Positions 43,113 to 52,533 of a stretch of 64,000 bases of DNA are shown piece after piece; position 1 is the first letter of the stretch; each line of letters starts with the position of its first letter. Both the position numbers and the translations under genes were made by a program. The stretch spans positions 62,001 through 126,000 of the forward strand of contig NZ_JAUOQR010000009.1 in NCBI RefSeq assembly GCF_030547185.1, given 5' to 3'. Under the pieces are notes generated by a model. It was given only the letters and a program-made list of their open reading frames with translations. It was not told the origin of the DNA and searched no databases. The stretch comes from Neptuniibacter sp. 1_MG-2023 (GTDB taxonomy: Bacteria; Pseudomonadota; Gammaproteobacteria; Pseudomonadales; Balneatricaceae).

Positions 43113-43415
43113 TCACTCAGCGCTTTGTAATAATTTAAGGTTATTAAACTGTTTAGCTTCTGTTTTGATCTTACAGCTTCGCTCATCTTCAACGTTGCTA
43201 CAGGTAACTTGCAGACCATCAGGGTAGTGGCTTAAATTTTTACATGAGATAAAAAACTCAATACTCCCGTCAGATCGTTCAGTGCGAAGAAGGTCATTCT
43301 TTATGCAATCAGATTTCATCGCGACAAGGCGAATTACTTGATAGTCCTGTACCGCAGCGTGGCCTTCAATAGCAAAAAGTGTAATCAGGATAGATAACAA
43401 TTTACGCACAATCAT
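43113..43415 (-). CDS. Exported protein of unknown function, 100 aa
   Basis: Signal peptide (IVRKLLSILITLFAIEGHAA). Four cysteines (SDCIKND, ISCKNL, VTCSN, RSCKI) spaced for two disulfides. Function unknown. Upstream partner of the 143-aa gene, their reading frames being nearly contiguous. No homologue recognised. Confidence 0.65.
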   Translation of the reverse strand: MIVRKLLSILITLFAIEGHAAVQDYQVIRLVAMKSDCIKNDLLRTERSDGSIEFFISCKNLSHYPDGLQVTCSNVEDERSCKIKTEAKQFNNLKLLQSAE

Positions 43416-43524
43416 GACTCCCTTTAATAATATGAGACGAGCTTAACATTAAAGGTCAATTTTCTTGATTTTCGGGAAAAAGAAAAGCACCAAAGTAGGA
43501 GTTATTTGAATAAACCCTCAGACA

Positions 43525-43550
43525 TAAAAAAGCGGCCCTTATAGGGCCGC
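43525..43550 (-). terminator. Terminator downstream of the aldehyde dehydrogenase gene
   Basis: GCGGCCCT pairs with AGGGCCGC, followed on the minus strand by a T run. A second perfect hairpin, GGACGATAG/CTATCGTCC (43581-43603), lies between it and the stop codon at 43618. Confidence 0.85.
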
Positions 43551-43617
43551 AATAATGCAAGAAGCTAAATGAATAGCTATGGACGATAGGTAAACTATCG
43601 TCCGAAAAGCTTCCTAC

Positions 43618-45138
43618 TTAGAAGAAGCCTAGAGGATTAGCGCTATAGCTTACCAACATGTTTTTAGTCTGCTGGTAATGATCAAGCATCATCTTATGGT
43701 TTTCACGACCTACACCTGACTTCTTGTAACCACCGAATGCTGCATGAGCTGGGTACAAGTGGTAGCAGTTCATCCAAACACGACCCGCTTGGATACCACG
43801 ACCCATACGGTATGCAAGGTTAGTATCACGAGTCCATACACCAGCACCAAGACCGAATTCAGTATCGTTAGCAATTGCTAGCGCTTCTGCTTCGTCTTTG
43901 AAAGTAGTGATGGCAACAACTGGGCCAAAGATCTCTTCTTGGAAGACACGCATATCGTTTGTGCCTTTGATCAATGTTGGCTGGATGTAGTAACCAGAAC
44001 CAAATTCACCTTCCAGCTTCTCGATACCGCCACCCATTAGGATTTCAGCACCCTCTTCACGACCGATATCCATATAACCTAGGATCTTGTCGAACTGTTC
44101 TTGAGACGCCTGTGCACCAACCATTGTTTCAGTATCAAGTGGGTTACCACGTTTGATCTGGCCAGCACGCTCAATAACTTTAGCGATGAATTCATCAGCG
44201 ATATCTTCTTGAACAAGAATACGTGATGGACAAGTACATACTTCACCTTGGTTGAAGTAAGCAAGTACCGCACCTTCAATCGCTTTGCTAACAAACTCAT
44301 CTTCTTGAGCTAGCACGTCTTTGAAGAATACGTTTGGAGACTTACCACCTAACTCAGTCGTAGAAGGAATGATGTTTTCAGCAGCACATTTCATGATATG
44401 CGAACCTACTGGTGTAGAACCAGTGAAGGCGATTTTAGCAATACGTGTGCTAGATGCTAACGCTTGGCCTGCTTCAGCACCAAAACCGTTAACGATGTTT
44501 AGTGTGCCTGCTGGTAGAAGGTCACCAATGCATTCCATCAAGATAAGGATAGAAACAGGTGTCTGTTCAGCTGGCTTAAGAACAATTGTGTTACCTGCTG
44601 CAAGCGCTGGAGCAATTTTCCAAGCAGCCATTAGCAATGGGAAGTTCCAAGGAATGATCTGACCAACAACACCTAGAGGCTCATGGAAGTGATAAGCAAC
44701 AGTCGTTTCGTCGATTTCACCGATTGAACCTTCTTGTGCGCGGATACAACCAGCAAAATAACGGAAATGATCCGCCATTAGAGGTACATCGGCAGCAAGT
44801 GTTTCACGTACTGCTTTACCGTTATCCCATGTTTCAGCAACAGCTAGACGTTCTAGGTGCTCTTCAATACGATCAGCAATTTTAAGTAGAACACCTGAGC
44901 GTTCTGCTGTAGAAGCTTTGCCCCAAGCACCTTTAGCTGCTTCTGCTGCATCAATAGCAGCATTGATATCTTCTTCCGTTGAGCGTGGGATTTCGCAGAT
45001 AGCTTCGCCTGTTACTGGCGTGTGATTCGTAAAATATTGTCCGTTAATGGGTGCAACCCACTGGCCATTGATGAAGTTTCCATAACGTTCTTTGAAAGAA
45101 ACTACAGCGCCGTCTGTACCTGGCTTAGCGTAAATCAT
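43618..45138 (-). CDS. exaC: NAD-dependent aldehyde dehydrogenase (ExaC/AcoD type)
   Basis: 506 aa. [20 protein letters not shown] (Asn165), Glu262 in [12 protein letters not shown] and nucleophile Cys301 in [12 protein letters not shown], then [11 protein letters not shown]. The CTC with two nearby cysteines and the N-terminal [23 protein letters not shown] are typical of the AcoD/ExaC acetaldehyde dehydrogenase group. It oxidises the acetaldehyde made by PQQ ethanol dehydrogenase to acetate in the cytoplasm. Monocistronic, with two hairpins after the stop. Confidence 0.9.
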   Translation of the reverse strand: MIYAKPGTDGAVVSFKERYGNFINGQWVAPINGQYFTNHTPVTGEAICEIPRSTEEDINAAIDAAEAAKGAWGKASTAERSGVLLKIADRIEEHLERLAVAETWDNGKAVRETLAADVPLMADHFRYFAGCIRAQEGSIGEIDETTVAYHFHEPLGVVGQIIPWNFPLLMAAWKIAPALAAGNTIVLKPAEQTPVSILILMECIGDLLPAGTLNIVNGFGAEAGQALASSTRIAKIAFTGSTPVGSHIMKCAAENIIPSTTELGGKSPNVFFKDVLAQEDEFVSKAIEGAVLAYFNQGEVCTCPSRILVQEDIADEFIAKVIERAGQIKRGNPLDTETMVGAQASQEQFDKILGYMDIGREEGAEILMGGGIEKLEGEFGSGYYIQPTLIKGTNDMRVFQEEIFGPVVAITTFKDEAEALAIANDTEFGLGAGVWTRDTNLAYRMGRGIQAGRVWMNCYHLYPAHAAFGGYKKSGVGRENHKMMLDHYQQTKNMLVSYSANPLGFF

Positions 45139-45514
45139 CTTCTAAATGCCTCTTGTTTTTATCTACTGTCAGGAGTGTTGGACAGTATGGTTATTTTTAC
45201 ATACCCATATTAGCGACCCATCAAGAAGCACAGGTATCATTCCTTGGCATCAAAAAAATACTTATTTGGTAGTAGTTATCGAGGCCCCCGCTCCACATAC
45301 GCAAAGCGGCTCATCACCTTTTTGACACAAAATATAACCATAACTATATGATAAATAATAGTTTATTAATTTGCTTTATATTTTTTATTCACTATAAATA
45401 AGAATATGATGATTTATTAAGATTTAGTGCTCATTACTGCACTTTGTGTACATTAACTGTTTTCAGGGATATAAACGCCTAATTGGCACCCCTTTTTTGG
45501 GCTGGAGCAATAAA
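45139..45514. other. Divergent control region between exaC and the FRG gene
   Basis: Contains CCTTGGCATCAAA (45242-45254), about 104 bases upstream of the exaC start, matching CCTTGGTATCAAA at 52740-52752 in the intergenic region between the cytochrome and exaA genes. AT-rich near 45340-45420. GGAGCAATAAA before GTG 45515 is the FRG ribosome site. Confidence 0.45.
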
Positions 45515-46318
45515 GTGACAAAGCTATATGAAGTAGCAAGCTGGCAAGAGTTTTTGGCTTTAGTGGAATCGGAAGAACTTCGTGGATGGGCATTTCGCGG
45601 TCAATGTGATGCCTCTTGGGATTTAGAAAGTTCGCTGACTCGACGACTTAAACAATTCGTCCCTAAAGATCGCTGGGCAGAGCAAGAAGGAAGAGCAATA
45701 CGTGTATTTAAACGCAAAGCCCATTACTTTTTAAATGATACATCGGCTTTAGATGATGATTTCCGTTGTTTGGCGCTAATGCAGCATCATGGCGCACCGA
45801 CTAGGTTATTAGATTTCACTAAATCTCCTTATGTTGCTAGTTACTTCGCTCTCCACTCCAGCACAACAACGGCTGCAGTCTATGCAGTAAACACTCCCGC
45901 ACTTTGGCATGAAGCAACCCCACCGGGCTTTCCTGAGCAAACAAGAGATGCCATAGACCCTCGTAACCATGACCTGCTGCACAAGTATTACCTATCCAAC
46001 CAATACCCTGTGGTGTGGCCTGGAGAGCCTTGGTCTATGGACCGTCGTATTGTTGCGCAAGCAGGGACTTTTATTATCCCTGGAAAGATTGATGTATCTG
46101 TCGCTGAGTTATTAACTAATTACGATTATAACGATATTATTCTTGCCAAAATCATCATACCTAATGAGATAAGGTCTGAAGCGATGGAAGCGCTCTATCG
46201 AATGAATATTAGCCATGCAACGCTCTTCCCTGATTTGGATGGTTTAGCCCGCTCAATCTCTTATGAGCTAGAGGCTAGCTGGGTTGGCTCTTCAGCAAGC
46301 GCCAATTCAAATCAGTAA
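45515..46318 (+). CDS. FRG-domain protein
   Basis: 267 aa from GTG 45515, which follows GGAG by 7 bases; the open frame begins at 45446. FRG domain: WAFRGQCDASWDLESSLTRR near the N-terminus (the F-R-G motif), then LALMQHHGAPTRLLDFTKSPYVASYFAL, the conserved QHxGxPTRLLDwT...A block. FRG proteins occur in phage-defence islands and are suspected nucleases or effectors; activity is unproven. No partner gene is adjacent except a 2OG oxygenase 140 bases on. It interrupts the PQQ locus. Confidence 0.85.
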   Translation: MTKLYEVASWQEFLALVESEELRGWAFRGQCDASWDLESSLTRRLKQFVPKDRWAEQEGRAIRVFKRKAHYFLNDTSALDDDFRCLALMQHHGAPTRLLDFTKSPYVASYFALHSSTTTAAVYAVNTPALWHEATPPGFPEQTRDAIDPRNHDLLHKYYLSNQYPVVWPGEPWSMDRRIVAQAGTFIIPGKIDVSVAELLTNYDYNDIILAKIIIPNEIRSEAMEALYRMNISHATLFPDLDGLARSISYELEASWVGSSASANSNQ

Positions 46319-46457
46319 ACACCTATGCTTTTTATGCGGTAGTCTCTCTATGCCTTCTTGATCTAAGTAATAACTTATTCCGAGGCGCCGCATATCAATA
46401 GATATATACATATACACTCTTTACAATAGAGCGACTTATACTCATTAGGTAGTCACA

Positions 46458-47117
46458 ATGTATTCTCAAGCCCCTGATATAGAGTCCATTAACGCATGGA
46501 CATCCCCACTCTTCGTCACTACAAATCCGGATCATGAATTTATCAAAGACGATTTGTTGGCTTATATCTATGAGTATCAAAAAAACCAATCCCATGCGAT
46601 TGATAGCCATGTAGCAATAACCGCTAAACATCAGCTATTTGAAAGCAAGTTAAATTTTCTTGAGGCAGATTCTCCGGCAATCATTGAAGCCCGTCGAATG
46701 CTTGAGGAACTGCTTTCAGCGGTAGCGACCGAAGTAAACAGTGGTTGCTGGCCAGAAGGCGCGGAAGGTGATGCAACTATTATTGAATCATGGTTTCACG
46801 TTACAAGAAATGGCGGATACCATGATATTCATTCCCACCCTAATTGCTCTTGGTGCGGAATCTATTATCTGGACTCTGGCGAGTGTGAATTAAACTCTCG
46901 TAATGGCGTTAATCGCTTTTATGACCCGCGAATTAATGCTGACCATTATGCCGATGCCGGTACGGCTTACTTAGGTGAACAGGGCTTTTGGGATTTTGAG
47001 CCAGTTGAGGGGCAAATAGTTATCTTTCCCTCCTACCTAAAACACTCTGCACTGCCCTACTTCGGGCAAAAAGACAGAGTAGTTGTCGCCTTTAACAGCA
47101 TTATAGATTTGGTTTAA
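46458..47117 (+). CDS. Putative 2OG-Fe(II) oxygenase (TIGR02466 type)
   Basis: 219 aa. GGYHDIHSHPNCSWCGIYYLDSGE and QIVIFPSYLKHSALPYFGQKDRVVVAFN form the jelly-roll iron and 2-oxoglutarate motif typical of this family: the first histidine pair (HSH), the distal His in LKHSALPY and the Arg in DRVVVAFN. No signal peptide. Substrate unknown. Not obviously related to PQQ metabolism. Followed by a terminator. Confidence 0.82.
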   Translation: MYSQAPDIESINAWTSPLFVTTNPDHEFIKDDLLAYIYEYQKNQSHAIDSHVAITAKHQLFESKLNFLEADSPAIIEARRMLEELLSAVATEVNSGCWPEGAEGDATIIESWFHVTRNGGYHDIHSHPNCSWCGIYYLDSGECELNSRNGVNRFYDPRINADHYADAGTAYLGEQGFWDFEPVEGQIVIFPSYLKHSALPYFGQKDRVVVAFNSIIDLV

Positions 47118-47150
47118 CCAGAAAAAGACTTTAAGCAAAGCCATCCAATC

Positions 47151-47178
47151 ACCGACGGTCATACCCTGTCGGTTTTTT
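47151..47178 (+). terminator. Terminator of the 2OG oxygenase gene
   Basis: ACCGAC pairs with GTCGGT across an 11-base loop, followed by a T run. Confidence 0.7.
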
Positions 47179-47290
47179 ATATTATTTCTCTTTAAATCGC
47201 AGCTTCTACTTAGGATATCAGACCTATTAACCACAAGTACAAGTCGCAATATTCACGCCTGCTATCGCCTAAATTAGCCGTACTTTAAAC

Positions 47291-47322
47291 AAAAAAAAGC
47301 CAACTACATGAGTTGGCTTTTT
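47291..47322 (-). terminator. Terminator of the lanthanide-type dehydrogenase gene
   Basis: AAAGCCAACT pairs with AGTTGGCTTT around a short loop, with A and T runs on both sides, so it can work in both directions. A smaller hairpin, AGCACT/AGTGCT, lies at 47339-47356 nearer the stop. Confidence 0.8.
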
Positions 47323-47378
47323 ATGCTGGGACAGGCTAAGCACTGGTTACAGTGCTTAGTCGTAATTCCGAAGAATTA

Positions 47379-49127
47379 CTAAGGTAGTTTGAATGTCCAA
47401 ACTGTGCCACCTTGGTTAAGGTGTTTAACACGTTTAGCCACTTCACCACCCCATAGAGGTACTGCACCACCCCAACCAGAAACTACAGATAGGTACTGTG
47501 AACCATCCTGTTCCCAAGTGATTGGAGAGCCTACGATGCCTGAACCCGTGTTAAATTTGTATTTAACTTCACCGTTCTTAGCGTCTAGACCAAGCAAGTA
47601 ACCTTCAGGTGTACCGAAGAATACTAAGTTACCTTTAGTAGATAACACACCACCCCATAGAGGAGAGTAGTTTTTGTAGCGCCATACTTCTTTACCAGTT
47701 TTTGGATCCATCGCACGCATAACACCAATGTAATCATCGTTCATTGGTTTAATCGTGAACCCAGCACCTAGGTAAGCAGCACCTTTCTTATACGCTGTTG
47801 GCTCATTCCAGATATCCATCGCCCATTCGTTTGATGGTACATAGAACAGACCTGTATCTTGGCTGTAAGAGATAGGCATCCAGTTTTTACCACCCAAGAA
47901 ACCTGGGACAGCGTGTACAGAGCTACCTTTCTTACCATCTTTAGAGTCAGCAGGGTTACCTGGACGGAATGCTTCATCATAAATTGGACGACCCGTCTTA
48001 GGATCTAGACCTTTAGCCCAAGTGATTTCGTCTACAAATGGGAAACCACGGATGAAGTCACCGTTTTCACGATTTAAAACGTACATGAAACCGTTACGGT
48101 CAGCTGTTGCTGCCGCTTTAACCGTTTTGCCACCCTCTTTATAATCAAAAGAAACTAGCTCGTTTACACCATCGTAATCCCAGCCATCGTGCGGAGTTGT
48201 CTGGAAGTGCCATGAAATTTTACCTGTATCTGGATCAATCGCTAGGCGAGAAGATGAGAACAAGTTATCACCAGGACGTAGGTGAGAGTTCCAAGGAGCA
48301 GGGTTACCTGTACCGAAGAACAGTAGATCAACGTCTGCATCATAAGTACCGCCTAACCATGTAGCAGCACCACCACTTTTCCAAAGGTCGCCAGGCCATG
48401 TTTTGCCTGCTTCACCACCGGAAATGCCGTTTTCCATTTTCTTGCCATTCTTCCAGATGTAGCCCATGTGGCCTTCAACTGTAGGACGAGTCCAAGCAAT
48501 TTTACCTGTTTTAGCATCGTAAGCTTCTACTTTACCAACGATACCGAATTCGCCACCAGATACACCTGTGATTACTTTACCTTTTACAATCATTGGTGCA
48601 GCTGTAATAGAGTAACCCGCTTTGTAATCTTCAACTGTTTTCTTCCAAACGACTTTACCGGTCTTGTTGTTTAGGGCAACAAGTTTAGCATCGAGCGTAC
48701 CGAAGATAACAAGGTCATCATATAGTGCAACACCACGGTTGATAACGTCACAGCAAGGCATAATGCCGTCAGGTAGACGTGCATTGTATTCCCATAGCTC
48801 TTCACCTGTTTTAGTGTCAACAGCGAATACGCGAGAGTAAGATGCAGTAACGTACATTACGCCATCTTTAACCATCGGCTGAGATTCTTGACCGCGCTGT
48901 TTTTCACCACCGAAAGAAAACGCCCAAACGGGACGCATATCTTTAACTGTTTCTGTATTGATTTTGTCCATTGGACTATAGCGTTGACCACGAAGGCCCA
49001 TGCCGTAAGTCAATACATCACCTGTTGTCATCTGGTCGTTAAGGATATCTTTATCAGTAACACCAGCTTGAGCCGTGCCAGCAATAGCCATTGCTGCAAC
49101 TAAGGCTGACAGAGTGAATTTCTTCAT
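47379..49127 (-). CDS. PQQ-dependent alcohol dehydrogenase, lanthanide (Asp-X-Asp) type
   Basis: 582 aa. Signal peptide to about 21 (TAQA). Eight-bladed propeller repeats with tryptophan-docking pattern. The vicinal disulfide is Cys125-Cys126 (IMPCCDV); Glu193 (SGGEFG) and Asn275 (GTGNPAPWN) are expected metal ligands; catalytic Asp317 is followed by Asp319 in [13 protein letters not shown]. The second Asp is the known marker of Ln3+-dependent XoxF/ExaF/PedH enzymes. Periplasmic oxidation of methanol or ethanol, passing electrons to cytochrome c. No xoxG beside it; a PedF-type cytochrome is in the upstream operon. Confidence 0.9.
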   Translation of the reverse strand: MKKFTLSALVAAMAIAGTAQAGVTDKDILNDQMTTGDVLTYGMGLRGQRYSPMDKINTETVKDMRPVWAFSFGGEKQRGQESQPMVKDGVMYVTASYSRVFAVDTKTGEELWEYNARLPDGIMPCCDVINRGVALYDDLVIFGTLDAKLVALNNKTGKVVWKKTVEDYKAGYSITAAPMIVKGKVITGVSGGEFGIVGKVEAYDAKTGKIAWTRPTVEGHMGYIWKNGKKMENGISGGEAGKTWPGDLWKSGGAATWLGGTYDADVDLLFFGTGNPAPWNSHLRPGDNLFSSSRLAIDPDTGKISWHFQTTPHDGWDYDGVNELVSFDYKEGGKTVKAAATADRNGFMYVLNRENGDFIRGFPFVDEITWAKGLDPKTGRPIYDEAFRPGNPADSKDGKKGSSVHAVPGFLGGKNWMPISYSQDTGLFYVPSNEWAMDIWNEPTAYKKGAAYLGAGFTIKPMNDDYIGVMRAMDPKTGKEVWRYKNYSPLWGGVLSTKGNLVFFGTPEGYLLGLDAKNGEVKYKFNTGSGIVGSPITWEQDGSQYLSVVSGWGGAVPLWGGEVAKRVKHLNQGGTVWTFKLP

Positions 49128-49424
49128 TGTACGCTCCTCTACGGATATTTATTATTAGCGTTCAGAGAGAGTCGGGAAAAATTCCCAATCCATGCACACA
49201 TTGTTTTTCTTTACCGCTTTTTCAACAATTAAACAGCGGAAGTAGTTTTGTCATCACTTAGTAGTAATACCAGAAATACAAGAAATACAAATACAACCAA
49301 TCTGTTTTATTTATTTCTTTTAATACAATAAGTTAGCAGCCTTTCGGCTGCTGTATAGGGTAAGGGTCTGATGAAGCTACTTTTGGGAGGATTTTATAGA
49401 TAGACGGGAAAGGCGCCGGGGTAA
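49128..49424. other. Promoter region of the lanthanide-type dehydrogenase gene
   Basis: 297 bases. A hairpin GCAGCC/GGCTGC at 49336-49351 probably ends the metallohydrolase transcript. ACTTAGTAGTAATA (49256-49269) weakly resembles the shared element seen at 52769, 57924 and 59252. Confidence 0.4.
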
Positions 49425-50348
49425 TTAAAAATACAAGTCTTCGTATTTGGGATATAGGTGGGCAACCGTCTTAATGAACTCAAGTTTAGTCAATTTAATT
49501 GAGTCAAATTCCGCACTTATTGGCAGCTTAATCACTTCAGTCATGCTCAAACCTGCCTTAGCAGACTCAGTTAATGTTTTATCAAGCCATTTCAAGTATG
49601 ACGTCATCTGCTCCAGCGGACGGTCATCCATAGTGACAGGGCCATGCCCAGGGACTAGATATTTATACTTATAATTTTTAAGCTGATTGATTTCATCAAT
49701 CCAAACACCTAACCCAGGTGTATGCGGCGTTGTTAAGGCGCGCTGATAAAAAACAATGTCAGAAGCAAAAAGCACCCCTGTTTTTTCATCGTATATAACC
49801 AAATCCGAACCCGTATGCCCCGTAAAAGCACTAAACTTAAAACGATGGCTACCTAAGTCCAAATGATCGATGTCTAATGTTTTTGTTGGCAGAAAGACTT
49901 CTGTAGATCGCATCCAATCCCCGACTAAGCTATACATATTTTCTGCAAAGTCATTACCGTCGCTCTTGATCTGTTGCTGTGTTTTAGGAAGCGAAAGTAT
50001 CTCAAGATCTTTAAACGCTTGATTCCCTAAAAAGTGATCAGGGTGATGATGGGTATTAAATACATACTTAATTGGCTTATCCGTCACCGATTCGATGACC
50101 TTGCGCATCTCTTTGCCGTATTTTAACGAAGGGCCGGTATCTATAACGACAACACCTTCTTCGGTCACCACAAACCCTGTATTGACAATATTTCCTCCAT
50201 TTTTATTGGAGAAGTCTTCAAGCTTACCTTGCAAGACCCACGTATTATCAGTTATTTTTTGTGGTTTTAAATCATAGCTAAAAGGTGCCGCTAACACAGG
50301 CCCAGCTATAAATAATAAACTTGCTACAAGTGTTTTTTTGCTGATCAT
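49425..50348 (-). CDS. Quinoprotein relay-type metallo-beta-lactamase-fold hydrolase
   Basis: 307 aa from ATG 50348 (GGAG 8 bases upstream; the TTG at 50354 is too close). Signal peptide to about 20. Metal motif HHHPDH (His100, His102, Asp104, His105), later GHTGSDLVI, FASDIVFYQ and PGHGPVTM. Closely matches proteins annotated as quinoprotein relay system zinc metallohydrolase, found beside PQQ dehydrogenases; the reaction is not established. Last gene of the cytochrome operon. Confidence 0.88.
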   Translation of the reverse strand: MISKKTLVASLLFIAGPVLAAPFSYDLKPQKITDNTWVLQGKLEDFSNKNGGNIVNTGFVVTEEGVVVIDTGPSLKYGKEMRKVIESVTDKPIKYVFNTHHHPDHFLGNQAFKDLEILSLPKTQQQIKSDGNDFAENMYSLVGDWMRSTEVFLPTKTLDIDHLDLGSHRFKFSAFTGHTGSDLVIYDEKTGVLFASDIVFYQRALTTPHTPGLGVWIDEINQLKNYKYKYLVPGHGPVTMDDRPLEQMTSYLKWLDKTLTESAKAGLSMTEVIKLPISAEFDSIKLTKLEFIKTVAHLYPKYEDLYF

Positions 50349-50366
50349 TAGCAATACTCCTGAACT

Positions 50367-51116
50367 TTAAAGTTCTTGCTCAAATTCGTTGCCGCCATTG
50401 TCTCTTAACCAGACACTGTGCTTTTTAGTGGCATCACGAACATCAAAGGAGATAACCGGATTTTCACTCACTGGAGGTGATAGCTCCATATGTGCTAATT
50501 GCTCACCTTCGGCATCACGAACAGCAATTTTTTCAATGTAAAATTCAGGTATTGCGTCAACTAACCCTGTATCCATTGGGTGAATAACTTTGAATTTATA
50601 GCGCCCACCCTCCTCTCTCGGAAAGAGTCGGCTTTTCATTTCACCTAGATGACTTTCCCAGTAAGGATCTGCATTAGCCATACTTGGCGTTGAACAACCG
50701 CCACCTGCAGCTTCTAGATAGCTGCCGCCTACATGCCAAACACCATCTTTAGTCAATACGGCAGCTCTTACAGCGGTGCTTTGCTGCACTTTAATTCGTA
50801 AAGAAACTCTAGGAACTATTTCAGGATGAGGGTAGTAGGTAAGAATATGTTGAATGGGGTTTAGATCTGCCCAGGAAACAATACGTTCAATATCACCACT
50901 TAACGCACTCGCGTCAATCGTCATAGGAACTTGTGTAGGGTCTTCAGCAAAGCTTGGTAGTTCGACTTTTATACGATCATCAAATACGTATTTATCATTA
51001 CCAATAAATTTTTCTCGAAGATAGTCCCATAAAGGGGACTCTAAGGGGTCCGTAACAGCATAGGCTGGAAATGATATGACAGCACTTAACACTAAGGCTG
51101 ATAGTTTACGCTTCAT
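50367..51116 (-). CDS. Quinoprotein dehydrogenase-associated SoxYZ-like carrier
   Basis: 249 aa. Signal peptide to about 20 (FPAYA). The first half is SoxY-like, ending in LEAAGGGCSTPS with the conserved Cys141; the second half (about 155-249) is SoxZ-like (KFKVIHPMDTGLV...VISFDVRD). SoxYZ carries sulfur intermediates on a C-terminal cysteine; in this fused form the cysteine is internal. Its role with PQQ enzymes is unknown. 54 bases after the binding-protein gene and 18 before the metallohydrolase. Confidence 0.85.
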   Translation of the reverse strand: MKRKLSALVLSAVISFPAYAVTDPLESPLWDYLREKFIGNDKYVFDDRIKVELPSFAEDPTQVPMTIDASALSGDIERIVSWADLNPIQHILTYYPHPEIVPRVSLRIKVQQSTAVRAAVLTKDGVWHVGGSYLEAAGGGCSTPSMANADPYWESHLGEMKSRLFPREEGGRYKFKVIHPMDTGLVDAIPEFYIEKIAVRDAEGEQLAHMELSPPVSENPVISFDVRDATKKHSVWLRDNGGNEFEQEL

Positions 51117-51170
51117 ATTTAGACCCCTTATTATTTTTTTATTAGTTCAAGTCGTCACTCAAGTCCCCTA

Positions 51171-52091
51171 CTATTTAGCAACCTCTAGGTACAAGGCTGG
51201 CTTTTCATAGGTTAAACCATAAGAGTGGTAGATTTTAGCCATATCACCGTTGCGGACCATTTTGTCAACAACCTCTTCGATGGCATAACCTAACTGGCGA
51301 TAACTAGTTTTAACCGCCATACCAATATCCCATTTCTGTTTACCCATAGAAGGGTAGCTGTTTGTAGCAAATTTAAAGTTAGGATCACCGGCTTTATTAA
51401 CTAACCAGTCAACCTCTGCCCTCATTGCCATCACTGCATCAACTTCACCTTTTTGCATCCCTTTAAAGGCTTCACGTGCATTTGTGTAGTGATGCGTTTT
51501 ATCTCGCATACGGCCACCAAAAGCAGACGTTAGATAAAAGTCTGGCAGACTATCGATTTCAACACCTATAGGATGGTATTGAAAAACAGCCATTGTTGAG
51601 ACGTTTTCGATTTTCCGACTATCGTAAGTCACCTTCCAACTTTCGCGCTGGTATGGACCAAACATGACCACCATGTCGTTAATAACAGCACCAGTGGAAT
51701 CTTGCATGTAGGCAAATTCACGGTCATAAGGAACACGCATCATTACATCAGCTACGTTTTTGAGTGCTAGTGCCCCTTGCTCCTCATTTTTGTCTAGATA
51801 ATGCCCTTTCCAAACATTATTTCGCAGATCGTCTTCAAGGTTTTCATCGGGGGTAATCCAATGGGTCTTGAAATCAACACCTAAGCCTTCAGCTATACGC
51901 TTACCAACTTCAACATCAACACCGACAGCCTCTCCATCTTCTATATAAGAATAAGGAGGGAAGTCCCGATAAAAACCAACCGTCAAATAACCGCTATCTA
52001 TTACATCGTCATAATAACGAGCTTGCGCCAGACTGCTAAGCAGGCTGGCGCAAGTGAAAACAGTAGCGCAAAATAGGCTATGTTTATTCAT
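51171..52091 (-). CDS. Quinoprotein-associated substrate-binding-like protein (MoxJ/XoxJ type)
   Basis: 306 aa from ATG 52091, which overlaps the cytochrome stop by 8 bases. Signal peptide to about 25. Solute-binding fold: GYLTVGFYRDFPPYSYIEDGEAVGVDVEVGKRIAEGLG and later AFKGMQKGEVDAVMAMRAEVDWLV. The length and W-rich, YDREFAYMQ-type segments match XoxJ/MxaJ-like proteins that help PQQ dehydrogenases mature. No ABC partners in this operon. Confidence 0.85.
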   Translation of the reverse strand: MNKHSLFCATVFTCASLLSSLAQARYYDDVIDSGYLTVGFYRDFPPYSYIEDGEAVGVDVEVGKRIAEGLGVDFKTHWITPDENLEDDLRNNVWKGHYLDKNEEQGALALKNVADVMMRVPYDREFAYMQDSTGAVINDMVVMFGPYQRESWKVTYDSRKIENVSTMAVFQYHPIGVEIDSLPDFYLTSAFGGRMRDKTHHYTNAREAFKGMQKGEVDAVMAMRAEVDWLVNKAGDPNFKFATNSYPSMGKQKWDIGMAVKTSYRQLGYAIEEVVDKMVRNGDMAKIYHSYGLTYEKPALYLEVAK

Positions 52092-52533
52092 CAGTAGCAC
52101 GAGTCTCTAAGTATGCACGGATTGCCCATAAGGCTTCTTGGCTAAGTGAGTCTGCCATTTTAGGCATGTAAACACGACCATCACGTACAGCACCATTGAT
52201 TACGCGATATTTAAACCATTCATCGCCTTCAAGGCCTGGTTCTAAATAACGTAGATCCGGTGCAATACCACCAGAAATAGCATCAAGACCATGACAACGT
52301 GCACAGTTTTGAGTGTAAGCAGATGTACCGATCTCTACTGCAAGCTTATGGTTTTCATAGTCAGGCGTATAGGGGTTGGACTCTAACCACTCTTCCCCTA
52401 GCATTTTAAGACCTGTTACATCAACAGCCTGTGGTGTTACATCACCGTGTGCCATTACTTGGCCAGATAGAACTGCCGTAAGCATTCCCGCTGTCGTTAA
52501 TCCTAATATTTTTTTATTGATAGACATCTTCAT
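52084..52533 (-). CDS. pedF: Cytochrome c550, PedF type
   Basis: 149 aa. Signal peptide to about 28, then MAHGDVTPQAVDVTGL. One haem site Cys77-Ala-Arg-Cys80-His81 in AYTQNCARCHGLDAISGGIAPDL and a distal Met in GRVYMPKMA. The ISGGIAPDLR signature is typical of PedF/ExaB-like electron acceptors of PQQ ethanol dehydrogenases. ATG 52527 is an alternative start. First gene of the relay operon, divergent from the calcium-type dehydrogenase gene. Confidence 0.9.
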   Translation of the reverse strand: MKMSINKKILGLTTAGMLTAVLSGQVMAHGDVTPQAVDVTGLKMLGEEWLESNPYTPDYENHKLAVEIGTSAYTQNCARCHGLDAISGGIAPDLRYLEPGLEGDEWFKYRVINGAVRDGRVYMPKMADSLSQEALWAIRAYLETRATDE

